DNA of 64,000 nucleotides from Dinghuibacter silviterrae (GCF_004366355.1 NZ_SODV01000002.1:908768-972767); one strand, 5' to 3'; shown: positions 17,759 to 25,735, counted from the stretch's first letter. The notes: generated by a model from the sequence alone, not told the origin. Translations and numbers: made by a program.

Positions 17759-18336
17759 AATGTTTGGATCTGTCCTCTCCTTTCCAGCTCGAAATAGCAA
17801 TCAGCCGTCGTCCTGGCGTCCCAGTAAGCATCGTGGGGATGCTGCTGGGCCCGTCCGAAAAGAGTTTCGCAAAGATCCCCCAGCTTCAGGTACCGCAACG
17901 ATGGGTTGGGTTGGAGGTGCTTGCTGCCCAGCATGGTGCAATACGTCGGCAACTGCCGGGTGGGGTCGCTCATCCCTTCCCTAAAGTACTCCGCCCGCAG
18001 AACGTGCAGGTCCAGGTTCAGAAAGTGACCCACGAGCAAAGGCTCGTACCGGGCGAGGTCCGCCTCCAGCAGTTGCAACACCGAAGCCCGGCGTTTGCCG
18101 TTGATCTGGAGGAAGTCCCGGCGGAGCCGGTGTATCCGCGCGGCGTCCGGGCTGATGGTGATCCCCGGCTCGTGGATATAGTGGTCTTCCTCTTTGATCT
18201 TTACTCCCTCCCGGCTGTAAACCAGCCAGGACACCTGGATCGCATGGGGCCAGTTCCCCGGCGTGGAATAGGGTAGCTCCCAATTCAGGGGAAGCCCCGT
18301 CGCCTCTGTATCGATAAATAGCAAGTAATCGGTCAC
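17755..18336 (-). CDS. DnaQ-like DEDDh 3'-5' exonuclease, GTG start
   Basis: A 193-residue protein with the exonuclease motifs ExoI (LFIDTEATGLP, residues 5-15), ExoII-like (VGHFLNLDLHVLRAEYF) and ExoIII (HDAYWDARTTADCY), as in the epsilon subunit family. The start is a GTG at 18336 lying only 4 nt behind a good -7 box (18341-18348). It is translationally coupled to the following CBS-DUF294 gene. This exonuclease plus CBS-DUF294 pairing suggests joint work on nucleotides or nucleic acids; the substrate is unknown. Confidence 0.87.
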   Translation of the reverse strand: MTDYLLFIDTEATGLPLNWELPYSTPGNWPHAIQVSWLVYSREGVKIKEEDHYIHEPGITISPDAARIHRLRRDFLQINGKRRASVLQLLEADLARYEPLLVGHFLNLDLHVLRAEYFREGMSDPTRQLPTYCTMLGSKHLQPNPSLRYLKLGDLCETLFGRAQQHPHDAYWDARTTADCYFELERRGQIQTL

Positions 18337-18340
18337 CGCT

Positions 18341-18348
18341 TAAAGATA
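18341..18348 (-). promoter_or_regulatory. -7 box 4 nt before a GTG start (leaderless type)
   Basis: On the minus strand TATCTTTA, then AGCG, then the GTG of the exonuclease gene. One mismatch to TAnnTTTG. The spacing puts the transcript start at about the start codon. Confidence 0.5.
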
Positions 18349-18447
18349 AGATAATTTTAAAAAGGGCTCGAAATTCCCAAAATCATCATTTTTTCTCCGG
18401 AAACGGTCCAAGCGGCTAGATAAATTTACGGCCAAAATCTAATCGTT

Positions 18448-19362
18448 ATGACTCCTTTCAAAAGAATTCAACTCGTGGCCATCGCCACCCTGTTCGCCCT
18501 TGCTGCCTGTAAAAAAGACACGATGATGACTCCTACGGACCAGGTGCTCACGCCCGTAGGATATATGGACCGGTCCAAAGTCCACTTCATCGGCGACGGT
18601 TTTTCCCTCAGCGTCTCCCACGGCCGTCTGCAAAAGGTCGACCGGGAGGGACGGATGGTGGAAGACTTCGGGGAAGTAAAACCGCTGGAAGACCGTTACA
18701 ACCCCGGTAAATCCGCTCTGGTACCCGCGGCTTCCGGTTGGATCGCGTATTCGTATTGGTCGAACCCAAACACGTCGAAGCCGATCACGTATTTCACGAC
18801 CAACTGGACTGTGCCCTCCGCGCCGACCCGCCAGGGCAGCCAAACCATTTTCCTGTTCAACGGTATGCAGGACGGGTTAACCTCCACCTCCTACATTATC
18901 CAGCCGGTTTTGCAATGGGGACCGTCTGCCGCCGGCGGAGGGAAATACTGGGCCATCACCAACTGGTATGTGTCCAGCAGCCAGGCGTTTTATGGCTCAC
19001 TGGCCACGGTTAGCGCGGGCACCTCGCTCCAGGGTATCATGGAAGAAACCGCCGCTTCCGGGGGGAATTACAGCTATTATTGCTACTTCACGGGCTATCC
19101 CTCCTCCACGGCCCTCCAGGTGAACAACGTGCCCGAAGCCTTTTGGGCCGCGGAAACCCTCGAATCCTACGGCGTAACAACCCCCAGTACCATGTACCCG
19201 CCCAACAGCGACGTGGCCATGAGCTCGATCCAGATCCTCCAGGGTAGCACCAATGCATCCCTGAGCTGGAGCACCGCCCAGGCCGTGTCCGGTTCCGCGC
19301 AAAAGGCGGTCGTGGTATCCAACGCTTCCCCGGGCGGACAGGTTGATATCTACTTCCGGTAA
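18448..19362 (+). CDS. lipoprotein with possible eqolisin (G1 peptidase)-like fold
   Basis: A 304-residue lipoprotein with lipobox LAAC (Cys21) followed by KKD. From about residue 100 the sequence is beta-rich: a WxVP entry (NWTVPSAPTRQG), FLFNGMQDG, IIQPVLQWGP (Gln152, Gln156), a Tyr/Trp-rich strand (KYWAITNWYV) and EAFWAAETLE (Glu230-Glu239). This order resembles fungal and bacterial G1/A4 peptidases (W-x-G-I-D-G, then LQ-x-G, then A-E-W-I-V-E), whose catalytic pair is Gln and Glu. The similarity is from memory of motif order only, and a lectin-like jelly roll without activity is equally possible. A -7-like box (18421-18428) precedes it. Confidence 0.6.
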   Translation: MTPFKRIQLVAIATLFALAACKKDTMMTPTDQVLTPVGYMDRSKVHFIGDGFSLSVSHGRLQKVDREGRMVEDFGEVKPLEDRYNPGKSALVPAASGWIAYSYWSNPNTSKPITYFTTNWTVPSAPTRQGSQTIFLFNGMQDGLTSTSYIIQPVLQWGPSAAGGGKYWAITNWYVSSSQAFYGSLATVSAGTSLQGIMEETAASGGNYSYYCYFTGYPSSTALQVNNVPEAFWAAETLESYGVTTPSTMYPPNSDVAMSSIQILQGSTNASLSWSTAQAVSGSAQKAVVVSNASPGGQVDIYFR

Positions 19363-20687
19363 AGAAGCGCTTTCTCCAGGATGTGCAAGGCTGTCTCCAG
19401 CTCTTCGCGGGTAATGACGAGGGGCGGGGACAGCTGCAGCACATTCCCCTGAGATACCTTGAAGCTAAGCCCTGCTTCCAGGCAGGCATACATGACTTGT
19501 TCGGCTTCGGCGACCGCCTTGACCCGGGTATCCCGGTTGCGGACGAGCTCTATGCCCCAAAGAAGCCCCAGGCCCCTGACATCCCCTATGAGCGGGCAGC
19601 GCTGCCGCAGGTCTTCCAAACGGGTGCGCATAAACGCTTCGTCCGAAGCGACTTTGTCCAATAACCGTTGCTCGTCAATAAAGTCGAGCATGGCCAGGGC
19701 GGCGGCGCAACCCAACGGGTTTTTCTCAAACGTGTAATGCCCGAGCGATACTTCGGGCGCGATATTGTAGGCATCCCGTGTAACCATGGCGGCCATCGGG
19801 ATGATGCCCGCGCCCAACCCCTTCCCCAGGCAAACGATGTCGGGCGTAATGCCGTAGTGCTCGAAGGCAAACATGCGGCCGGTGCGACCAAAGGCGATGG
19901 GGATCTCGTCCAGGATGAGGAGTACACCGTGGCGCGTACAAATCTCACGCACCCTCTGCCAATAGGCGGCCGACGGGATCTGTACGTCCGTATTGCGGAC
20001 GGTTTCGGCGATAAAGGCGCCGATGTCTCCTTCTTTTTCTATGACGTATTCCAGGTAATCGGCGTACGCCGGTTCGGAACCAAATACACCCCTGTAGGTT
20101 TCGGGGGGCGGGATGCGTTCCACCCCCGGCATCAGCGGGCCCATGCCCTTGCGGAATTCCCGTTCCCCACCCGCCGAGATGGCGTCCAGCGAGGCCCCGT
20201 GGAAAGAATCCCAGTAGGAAATGACCTTGTGCTTCCCCGTGACCAGCCGTGCGAGTTTGAGGGCCATACCAACGGCGCTGGTTCCGCCAGGTGCAAAAAG
20301 CACCCGGTTCAGGTCTTCGGGCATCAACCCTGCCAGCCGGGATGCGAGGGCCACGGCGGGTGCATTGGTATACCGGCGGGGGCTAAACGGAAGGACGTCC
20401 ATCTGCGCCTTGACCCGGTCGATCACAAAAGCGTTCCGGTACCCGACCTGGTGGACGTTGTTGCCGTGGAAATCCATATATCGCCGGCCCTGGAGATCGG
20501 TGAGGTAAATACCCTCACAGGCCTCCAGCACGTCCAGGCAAGGGGTTGACATCGACTGGTGCAGGAAAAAACGCTCGTCCTCCTCCAGGTAACGCGCGGT
20601 CTCGCCATTCCTGATCAGGGCATACCATCCCTGGCGGGCGGGGGAAAAATTGACATCCCCTTCGGTTCTGTGGAAAGATTCGATCAT
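19350..20687 (-). CDS. class III aminotransferase-fold PLP enzyme, PbfA-like
   Basis: A 445-residue fold-type I PLP enzyme. It shows the class III motifs LFAPGGTSAVGMALKLAR, ILDEIPIAFGRTGRMFAFEH and the PLP lysine in CLGKGLGAGI. The N-terminal stretch FLHQSMSTPCLDVLEACEG, DFHGNNVHQVGYR and LPFSPRRYTN is what I recall from (R)-1-hydroxy-2-aminoethylphosphonate ammonia-lyase (PbfA) rather than ordinary transaminases. No other phosphonate gene (phnW, phnX, transporters) is near, so the substrate is open and a general aspartate-type aminotransferase label is the fallback. It is divergent from the MBL-fold gene with 41 nt between starts and overlaps the convergent lipoprotein gene by 13 nt. Confidence 0.78.
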   Translation of the reverse strand: MIESFHRTEGDVNFSPARQGWYALIRNGETARYLEEDERFFLHQSMSTPCLDVLEACEGIYLTDLQGRRYMDFHGNNVHQVGYRNAFVIDRVKAQMDVLPFSPRRYTNAPAVALASRLAGLMPEDLNRVLFAPGGTSAVGMALKLARLVTGKHKVISYWDSFHGASLDAISAGGEREFRKGMGPLMPGVERIPPPETYRGVFGSEPAYADYLEYVIEKEGDIGAFIAETVRNTDVQIPSAAYWQRVREICTRHGVLLILDEIPIAFGRTGRMFAFEHYGITPDIVCLGKGLGAGIIPMAAMVTRDAYNIAPEVSLGHYTFEKNPLGCAAALAMLDFIDEQRLLDKVASDEAFMRTRLEDLRQRCPLIGDVRGLGLLWGIELVRNRDTRVKAVAEAEQVMYACLEAGLSFKVSQGNVLQLSPPLVITREELETALHILEKALLYRK

Positions 20688-20693
20688 AAGAGG

Positions 20694-20701
20694 GCAAGGT
20701 A
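20694..20701 (-). promoter_or_regulatory. weak -7 box 6 nt before the PLP enzyme gene
   Basis: On the minus strand TACCTTGC, imperfect against TAnnTTTG, 6 nt before the ATG at 20687. Confidence 0.3.
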
Positions 20702-20713
20702 GGGGAATGGAGG

Positions 20714-20721
20714 TACATTTG
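20714..20721 (+). promoter_or_regulatory. -7 box 7 nt before an ATG (leaderless type)
   Basis: TACATTTG is a perfect match to TAnnTTTG and lies 7 nt before the ATG of the MBL-fold gene. No -33 TTTG was recognised. Confidence 0.55.
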
Positions 20722-20728
20722 TGGCGCT

Positions 20729-21505
20729 ATGAAAGTTACCTTTACGCAAATTGACACCGCCTGTGTGCGGATCGACCTGGGCGGATTCGTCATCCTGACC
20801 GACCCGGCTTTTGACAAGGCAGGTGGCACCTACCAGTCCGGTTCAGGCAGGATCCTGCACAAGACCGGGAGCCCCGCGTTGGACCCCGCTACAATAGGCC
20901 GCGTGGACCTCGTGCTGTTGAGCCACGACCAGCACAAAGACAACCTTGACGATGCGGGCCGGGCGTTTATCAGGACGGTACCGCTGGTAATCTCCACGCC
21001 GGAGGCAAAAGAGCGTCTTGGCCAGGACAACGTCGCCGGTCTCACCGAATGGAACAGCCTCACTACCGGGAATGTAAAGGTAACCGCCACCCCGGCCCGG
21101 CACGGATCGACCGAGGCCTTGCACCAAATGGCCGGTCACGTCATCGGTTTTGTGATCGAATGGGAAGGGCAGGTTAATGGCGTCTTGTATATATCGGGGG
21201 ACACCGTTCTTTTTGACGGGGTACTCGAAGTGGGCCGCAGGTTCCGGGTCGATACGGCCCTGTTGCACGTCGGCCGCGCAGGTTTCCCCAAGGAGATCGG
21301 GAACGAACACCTTACTTTTACTACAGAAGAAGCCATACAGGCCGCCAGGGCCTTGAAGGTAAATAAAGTGATCCCGACGCACATGCAGGGCTGGGAGCAC
21401 TTTCAGGAAAGCGCCGAATTCACCCATGAGCACATCGCAATGTCCGACCTGGGACCGCGGTTGGTTTGGCTGACACCTGGGCGGCCGGTGGCTGTTGAGA
21501 TATGA
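20729..21505 (+). CDS. MBL-fold metallohydrolase (UlaG-like)
   Basis: A 258-residue cytoplasmic metallo-beta-lactamase-fold protein. It has the typical opening (a strand with DTACVRIDLGGFVILTDPAF), the metal motif LSHDQHKDNLD (a variant of HxHxDH with Asn in place of the last His), a conserved His in TPARHG, Asp in YISGDTVLF, and the late His in VIPTHMQGWEHF. The order matches UlaG/YtnP-like hydrolases. The changed HxHxDN motif could alter metal number. It is divergent from the PbfA-like enzyme; the substrate is unknown. Confidence 0.85.
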   Translation: MKVTFTQIDTACVRIDLGGFVILTDPAFDKAGGTYQSGSGRILHKTGSPALDPATIGRVDLVLLSHDQHKDNLDDAGRAFIRTVPLVISTPEAKERLGQDNVAGLTEWNSLTTGNVKVTATPARHGSTEALHQMAGHVIGFVIEWEGQVNGVLYISGDTVLFDGVLEVGRRFRVDTALLHVGRAGFPKEIGNEHLTFTTEEAIQAARALKVNKVIPTHMQGWEHFQESAEFTHEHIAMSDLGPRLVWLTPGRPVAVEI

Positions 21506-21558
21506 CGAGGGGCGGTGCTTCAAAAAGGGCTATATTGCCCTGACTAAAAACCCGCAGC

Positions 21559-23748
21559 ATGCGCCGGATCGCCGCCCTGGTCTTCGTCCTCCCGCTGTTC
21601 GTACAGGCGCAGGACAAAAAGGAATACACCGACCTCAAAGACGCCCTTTTTACCGCATACCGTTTCGGGGAATCCCCCGGCCCCAGCCAGGTTACCTGGA
21701 TAGAAGGAGGGAACCGGCTTTCCTATAAAACGGAAAGCGAAGGCATCCTTACGCTTGACCCCGCTACTGGGGAAGAACATCCCGTGCTGAAGGGCAAAAA
21801 CCTGCGGTTTCCGGGGTCCGGAAAAGTTTTTTCCTATGAATCCTTTCAATGGGCTGCGGATGGGAAGCACCTTGTGTTTACGTCCAATCCGCGTCAGATC
21901 TTTCGCCGGTCGACGGTGTCGGACTTTTATGTGTACGACCTTGGCGCGGGAGAGCTGCGGCTCGCCGCCAAAGACGCCCGTAGCGCGGGTCTGTCTCCGG
22001 ACGGATCGATGGTGGGGATCGTACGGGAAGGAAATATGTATGTGGACGACCTGGGCGCAGGCAAGGAAGCACAGCTGACCCACGACGACGGCGTGGGCGA
22101 ATTCAACGGCTTTTATGACTGGGTGTACGAAGAAGAGTTTGGCAAAGCCCAGGCCTGGAACTGGTCCCCGGACAGCCGCTATATCGCCTACTGGCACTTC
22201 GACGAGCGCAAGGTCCCCGTTTTCCAGATGACCAATTTCGAAGGAACCCACCCGGAGTATGAGCAAATACCCATACCCGACCCGGGGGACCCCAACCCCT
22301 CGGTCCGGATAGGGGTGGTGGACGTGCATACCCATAAAAACGTCTGGCTGGAACCTGAAGAAAAGGGAGACTTTTATATACCGCGGATGTATTGGACCAG
22401 CGACCCTGACGTCGTGGCGCTGGTAACGCTGAACCGGGCGCAGAACCACCTGAAGCTGTACTTTTTTAACGTCCGGACCGGTGCAAGGCGCGTCGTCCTG
22501 GAAGAAAAAAACCAGACCTGGATTTCCATTTTCAATTTTTATACGGGCGTAGACGATATGTTCTACTTCCCCGAAAAAACAAAGGAATTCTTTTGGGTGT
22601 CCGACCGTTCCGGCTACAGCCACATTTATCGTTACGGTTATGACGGCAAGACATTGGGGACGGTGACCAGCGGGAACTGGGACGTGCTCAAGGTTACGGG
22701 GATAGACCCTGCCACGGAAACCCTGTATTACCTGTCCGGGGAGGCCGGCCCCCTCGAACAGCAGTTGTACCGCATCCATTTTGACGGGACAGGGAAACAG
22801 CGGTTGTCGCAGGAAGCAGGCTATCACGACATCGACATGGGCCCCAATGCCCGTTTTTACCTGGATACGTATTCAAACTCCGGTACACCTACACAGGTGG
22901 CACTCCGGGACCGGGACGGGAAAACCCTGAAGATCCTGGCCGATGGAAGCGCGGGGGCTGCTTTCCTGGAGCAATATGCTTACGCGCCTACGGAATATTT
23001 CAAGGTGACGGCGACGGACGGGACAACCCTGGACGCTTCGATGATCAAACCCTTTCACTTCGACTCCTCCAAACGATACCCCGTTGTCTTCGACGTCTAC
23101 GGAGGACCCGAATCGCACAACGTGTACAACCGTTTTGCGATCGACGGATGGAGACAATGGCTTGCCCAGAATGGGTACATCGTGGTGGACGTCAACAACC
23201 GGGGCTCCGCGGGGTATGGGAGCGCCTTTCTAAAGATCGTCTACAAACAACTGGGCCGCTGGGAAAGCAACGACTTTGCCGAAACCGCGCGCTTCCTAAG
23301 CAACCTCCCCTTCGTGGACAGCACCCGTATGGCCATCATGGGGACCAGTTATGGCGGGTATAGTACCGTTTACACCCTGCTGACGCACCCGGGGGTCTTC
23401 AAGGCCGGTATCGCCAATTCCCCGGTGACCGACTGGAGGCTGTATGACGACATTTATACCGAACGTTACATGGGTTTGCCCGCCGGCAATGAGGACGGCT
23501 ACCGCAAGAGCGCCTGCGAAACGTATGCGGCCAACCTGCAGGGACACCTCCTGCTGATCCATTCCATGAGCGACGACAATGTGCACCCCGCGCATACGAT
23601 GCAGCTCCTGACGGCACTGACCAACGCGGGTAGGGACGCCGACCTGAGGATCTATCCGCCCGGTGGTCACGGGGCGGTCTACAACCTGGAAAGCTATTTG
23701 CTGATCGCCGGGGTAGGCTATCATTACCTGGAACAATACCTCAAATGA
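21559..23748 (+). CDS. dipeptidyl peptidase IV (S9B)
   Basis: A 729-residue secreted peptidase that removes X-Pro or X-Ala dipeptides. It has a signal peptide (MRRIAALVFVLPLFVQA/Q), a beta-propeller (DPPIV N-terminal region) with the double-Glu motif DWVYEEEFG, which binds the substrate N-terminus, and a C-terminal alpha/beta-hydrolase with the triad Ser597 (GTSYGGY), Asp673 region (MSDDNVH) and His704 (GGHG). Length and motif order fit DPPIV of Bacteroidota. The ATG of the next gene overlaps its stop by 4 nt. Confidence 0.95.
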   Translation: MRRIAALVFVLPLFVQAQDKKEYTDLKDALFTAYRFGESPGPSQVTWIEGGNRLSYKTESEGILTLDPATGEEHPVLKGKNLRFPGSGKVFSYESFQWAADGKHLVFTSNPRQIFRRSTVSDFYVYDLGAGELRLAAKDARSAGLSPDGSMVGIVREGNMYVDDLGAGKEAQLTHDDGVGEFNGFYDWVYEEEFGKAQAWNWSPDSRYIAYWHFDERKVPVFQMTNFEGTHPEYEQIPIPDPGDPNPSVRIGVVDVHTHKNVWLEPEEKGDFYIPRMYWTSDPDVVALVTLNRAQNHLKLYFFNVRTGARRVVLEEKNQTWISIFNFYTGVDDMFYFPEKTKEFFWVSDRSGYSHIYRYGYDGKTLGTVTSGNWDVLKVTGIDPATETLYYLSGEAGPLEQQLYRIHFDGTGKQRLSQEAGYHDIDMGPNARFYLDTYSNSGTPTQVALRDRDGKTLKILADGSAGAAFLEQYAYAPTEYFKVTATDGTTLDASMIKPFHFDSSKRYPVVFDVYGGPESHNVYNRFAIDGWRQWLAQNGYIVVDVNNRGSAGYGSAFLKIVYKQLGRWESNDFAETARFLSNLPFVDSTRMAIMGTSYGGYSTVYTLLTHPGVFKAGIANSPVTDWRLYDDIYTERYMGLPAGNEDGYRKSACETYAANLQGHLLLIHSMSDDNVHPAHTMQLLTALTNAGRDADLRIYPPGGHGAVYNLESYLLIAGVGYHYLEQYLK

Positions 23749-24056
23749 AAGAATACTGGCTTTCCGGCCCCGTAGAGGGCGTGCCCGCGCTGCTGCAACT
23801 AAGTGCGCTGAAAGAAGAGGGGCTAAAGGAAGAATCGTTAGAAACCCTACTCGATCGTCTCGACCGCCAGGTCGAAAAATCGCTTGCCCAGTTGGCGGGC
23901 ACCGACCCTGCCACCTTCACCGACTTCCGGGGCGTAGGTCGCGCACAACTACCGTCTACGGTGATGGGGCTTTTGTTCCACGCCGCGGAGCATACCATGC
24001 GCCACACGGGCCAGTTGCTGGTCACGGTGCGCTGGGTTACGACAACGTTTGCGTGA
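23745..24056 (+). CDS. DinB-family protein with an apparent in-frame internal deletion
   Basis: Only 103 residues, while DinB-like metal proteins have about 150-175. The N-terminus (KEYWLSGPVEGVPALLQ) and the C-terminal half (ETLLDRLDRQVEKSLAQL, DFRGVGRAQLPSTVMGLLFH, AAEHTMRHTGQLLVTVRW) match one DinB subfamily, but the central stretch that normally carries the first metal-binding histidine (the F-H-L-x-H-L region) is missing at the junction LLQ/LSALKEEG. Two of the usual histidines remain (HAAEH and RH). The reading frame is intact and overlaps the DPPIV stop (ATGA), so a short protein is probably made, but a normal metal site is unlikely. Its 3' end contains the candidate LacI operator at 24039-24056. 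Confidence 0.65.
   Translation: MKEYWLSGPVEGVPALLQLSALKEEGLKEESLETLLDRLDRQVEKSLAQLAGTDPATFTDFRGVGRAQLPSTVMGLLFHAAEHTMRHTGQLLVTVRWVTTTFA
24039..24056 (+). promoter_or_regulatory. candidate LacI-family operator upstream of kduD
   Basis: ACGACAACGTTTGCGTGA. The core AACGTTTGCGT is identical to the site before the GH28-CE8 gene. It overlaps the last codons and stop of the upstream DinB gene and ends 45 nt before the kduD ATG. Linking it to the LacI protein at 7794-8831 is inference; the upstream half is weaker than at the other two sites. Confidence 0.45.
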
Positions 24057-24085
24057 AAAAAAAAGGGCGGCTCGCGGGCATCCCC

Positions 24086-24093
24086 TATTTTTA
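24086..24093 (+). promoter_or_regulatory. -7 box 8 nt before kduD
   Basis: TATTTTTA, one mismatch to TAnnTTTG, followed by GCGACTAA and the ATG. The position is downstream of the candidate operator. Confidence 0.4.
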
Positions 24094-24101
24094 GCGACTA
24101 A

Positions 24102-24872
24102 ATGAAGCTGAACCAATTATTCGACCTCACCGGTAAGATTGCGCTGGTGACCGGTTGCAACAAGGGGATAGGGCGTGCCATTACGCTGGGGCTGGCCGAA
24201 GCCGGTGCCGACATCGTCGGCGTGGCGGGCTCCCTGGAGCGCCAGGGAAGCGAGATCCAGAAGGAAGTGACGGCGTTGGGGCGCGTTTTTACACCCTACA
24301 AGGCCGACCTTTCCGATAGGGAATCGCTCTACGCCTTTATCCGGGAAGTACTGGACCACCATCCCCGCATCGATATCCTCTTCAACAACGCAGGCACCAT
24401 CCTCCGCAAACCCGCCGCGGAGCATCCGGACGAATACTGGGACCGGGTCATGTCCCTGAACCTGGACGCCCCTTTTATCCTGGCCCGTGAGTTCGGGCGG
24501 CACATGCTGGAAAAAGGTGGGGGCAAGATCGTCTTTACGTGTTCCCTGCTGAGTTTCCAGGGGGGCATCAACGTGCCAGGTTATGCGGCCAGCAAGGGTG
24601 CACTGGCCAGCCTGGTCAAGGCCCTCGCCAATGAATGGGCTTCCCAAAACGTGAACGTGAACGGCATCGTCCCGGGTTATATCGCCACCGACAATACCGA
24701 AGCCCTGCGGGGCGACCCCGACCGCAGCCGGGCCATCCTCTCCCGGATTCCCGCGGGACGCTGGGGACAGCCCGAAGACTTCAAGGGCGCGGCCGTGTAC
24801 CTCGCCTCCGCGGCCTCAGATTATGTACAAGGAACCTTGCTGACCGTCGACGGCGGTTGGATGGGCCGATAA
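24102..24872 (+). CDS. kduD: 2-dehydro-3-deoxy-D-gluconate 5-dehydrogenase
   Basis: A 256-residue short-chain dehydrogenase that reduces 2,5-diketo-3-deoxygluconate to KDG in unsaturated uronate breakdown. SDR motifs are in place: the nucleotide-binding VTGCNKGIGRAI (residues 16-27), NNAGTI, the catalytic Ser in FTCSLLSFQGG and Tyr-x-x-x-Lys in YAASKGA, and the C-terminal LTVDGGWMGR typical of KduD. kduI follows 9 nt later, which supports KduD over other SDRs. Confidence 0.94.
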   Translation: MKLNQLFDLTGKIALVTGCNKGIGRAITLGLAEAGADIVGVAGSLERQGSEIQKEVTALGRVFTPYKADLSDRESLYAFIREVLDHHPRIDILFNNAGTILRKPAAEHPDEYWDRVMSLNLDAPFILAREFGRHMLEKGGGKIVFTCSLLSFQGGINVPGYAASKGALASLVKALANEWASQNVNVNGIVPGYIATDNTEALRGDPDRSRAILSRIPAGRWGQPEDFKGAAVYLASAASDYVQGTLLTVDGGWMGR

Positions 24873-24881
24873 AAAAAAACA

Positions 24882-25712
24882 ATGCAGATACGTTTTCAAA
24901 ACAGCCCTAAAGAAACCGCGGGCATGGGTACCCGGGACCTGCGCGACAACTTTTTGATCGAAGACCTGATGAAGCCGGGGCAACTGACGTGGGTGTATTC
25001 GCACTACGACCGCGTCATCGTCGGCGGCACCATACCCGGTAAAACACCGGTCGCTCTCGACAACCCCTCCGAACTGAAGGCGGACTTTTTCCTCCAGCGC
25101 CGGGAAATCGGTATCATCAATGTAGGCGGGAAGGGCTCAGTACACGCTGACGGCACCCGCTTCGAGGCGGACCGTATGGATTGTGTATACTTAGGTAAGG
25201 GGACTAAAGAAGTGTCCTTTGCCAGCGACGATCCCACCCAACCGGCCGTATTCTATCTTTTGTCTTCTCCCGCCCACCAAACCTATCCGAACACCCGTTA
25301 CACCAAAGAGCAGGCATCGCCGGTTGAAACGGGTGACGCATTGACCTCTAATAAAAGAGTCATCTACAAATACATCCACGACAAGGGCATTTCCTCCAGC
25401 CAACTGGTCATGGGGCTGACCATCCTACAGCCCGGCAGTGTCTGGAACACGATGCCCGCGCACACCCACACCCGGCGGATGGAAGCCTATTTCTATTTCG
25501 ACATCCCCGAGGGGCACCGTGTATTTCACTTCATGGGCGAACCCGCCGAGACCCGTCATCTTCTGGTGGCCAACCACCAGGCCGTTCTTTCGCCGCCCTG
25601 GTCCATTCACTCCGGCGCAGGCACGGCCAACTATGCATTTATCTGGGGCATGGCCGGGGAAAATTACACCTATACGGACATGGACGCCGTACCGATTGCC
25701 GGGTTGAAGTGA
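24882..25712 (+). CDS. kduI: 5-dehydro-4-deoxy-D-glucuronate isomerase
   Basis: A 276-residue cupin-fold isomerase that converts 5-keto-4-deoxyuronate (from unsaturated galacturonate) to 2,5-diketo-3-deoxygluconate, the substrate of KduD. The zinc-binding cupin motif is PAHTHTRRMEAYFYFD (about residues 193-208), followed by further metal ligands in the segment SPPWSIHSGAGT. N-terminal region LIEDLMKPGQLTWVYSHYDR is characteristic. Full family length. It lies between kduD and the MFS transporter, 9 and 23 nt apart. Confidence 0.95.
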   Translation: MQIRFQNSPKETAGMGTRDLRDNFLIEDLMKPGQLTWVYSHYDRVIVGGTIPGKTPVALDNPSELKADFFLQRREIGIINVGGKGSVHADGTRFEADRMDCVYLGKGTKEVSFASDDPTQPAVFYLLSSPAHQTYPNTRYTKEQASPVETGDALTSNKRVIYKYIHDKGISSSQLVMGLTILQPGSVWNTMPAHTHTRRMEAYFYFDIPEGHRVFHFMGEPAETRHLLVANHQAVLSPPWSIHSGAGTANYAFIWGMAGENYTYTDMDAVPIAGLK

Positions 25713-25735
25713 TTTATCGTTAAATTGTGCGCACG

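Noticed and set aside
20741-20750. TTTACGCAAA resembling an inverted operator half-site
   Set aside because: It lies inside the coding start of the MBL gene, lacks the central CG context and is not near a uronate gene.
21544-22827. 427-codon minus-strand frame
   Set aside because: Antisense to the well-supported DPPIV gene; no recognisable motif.
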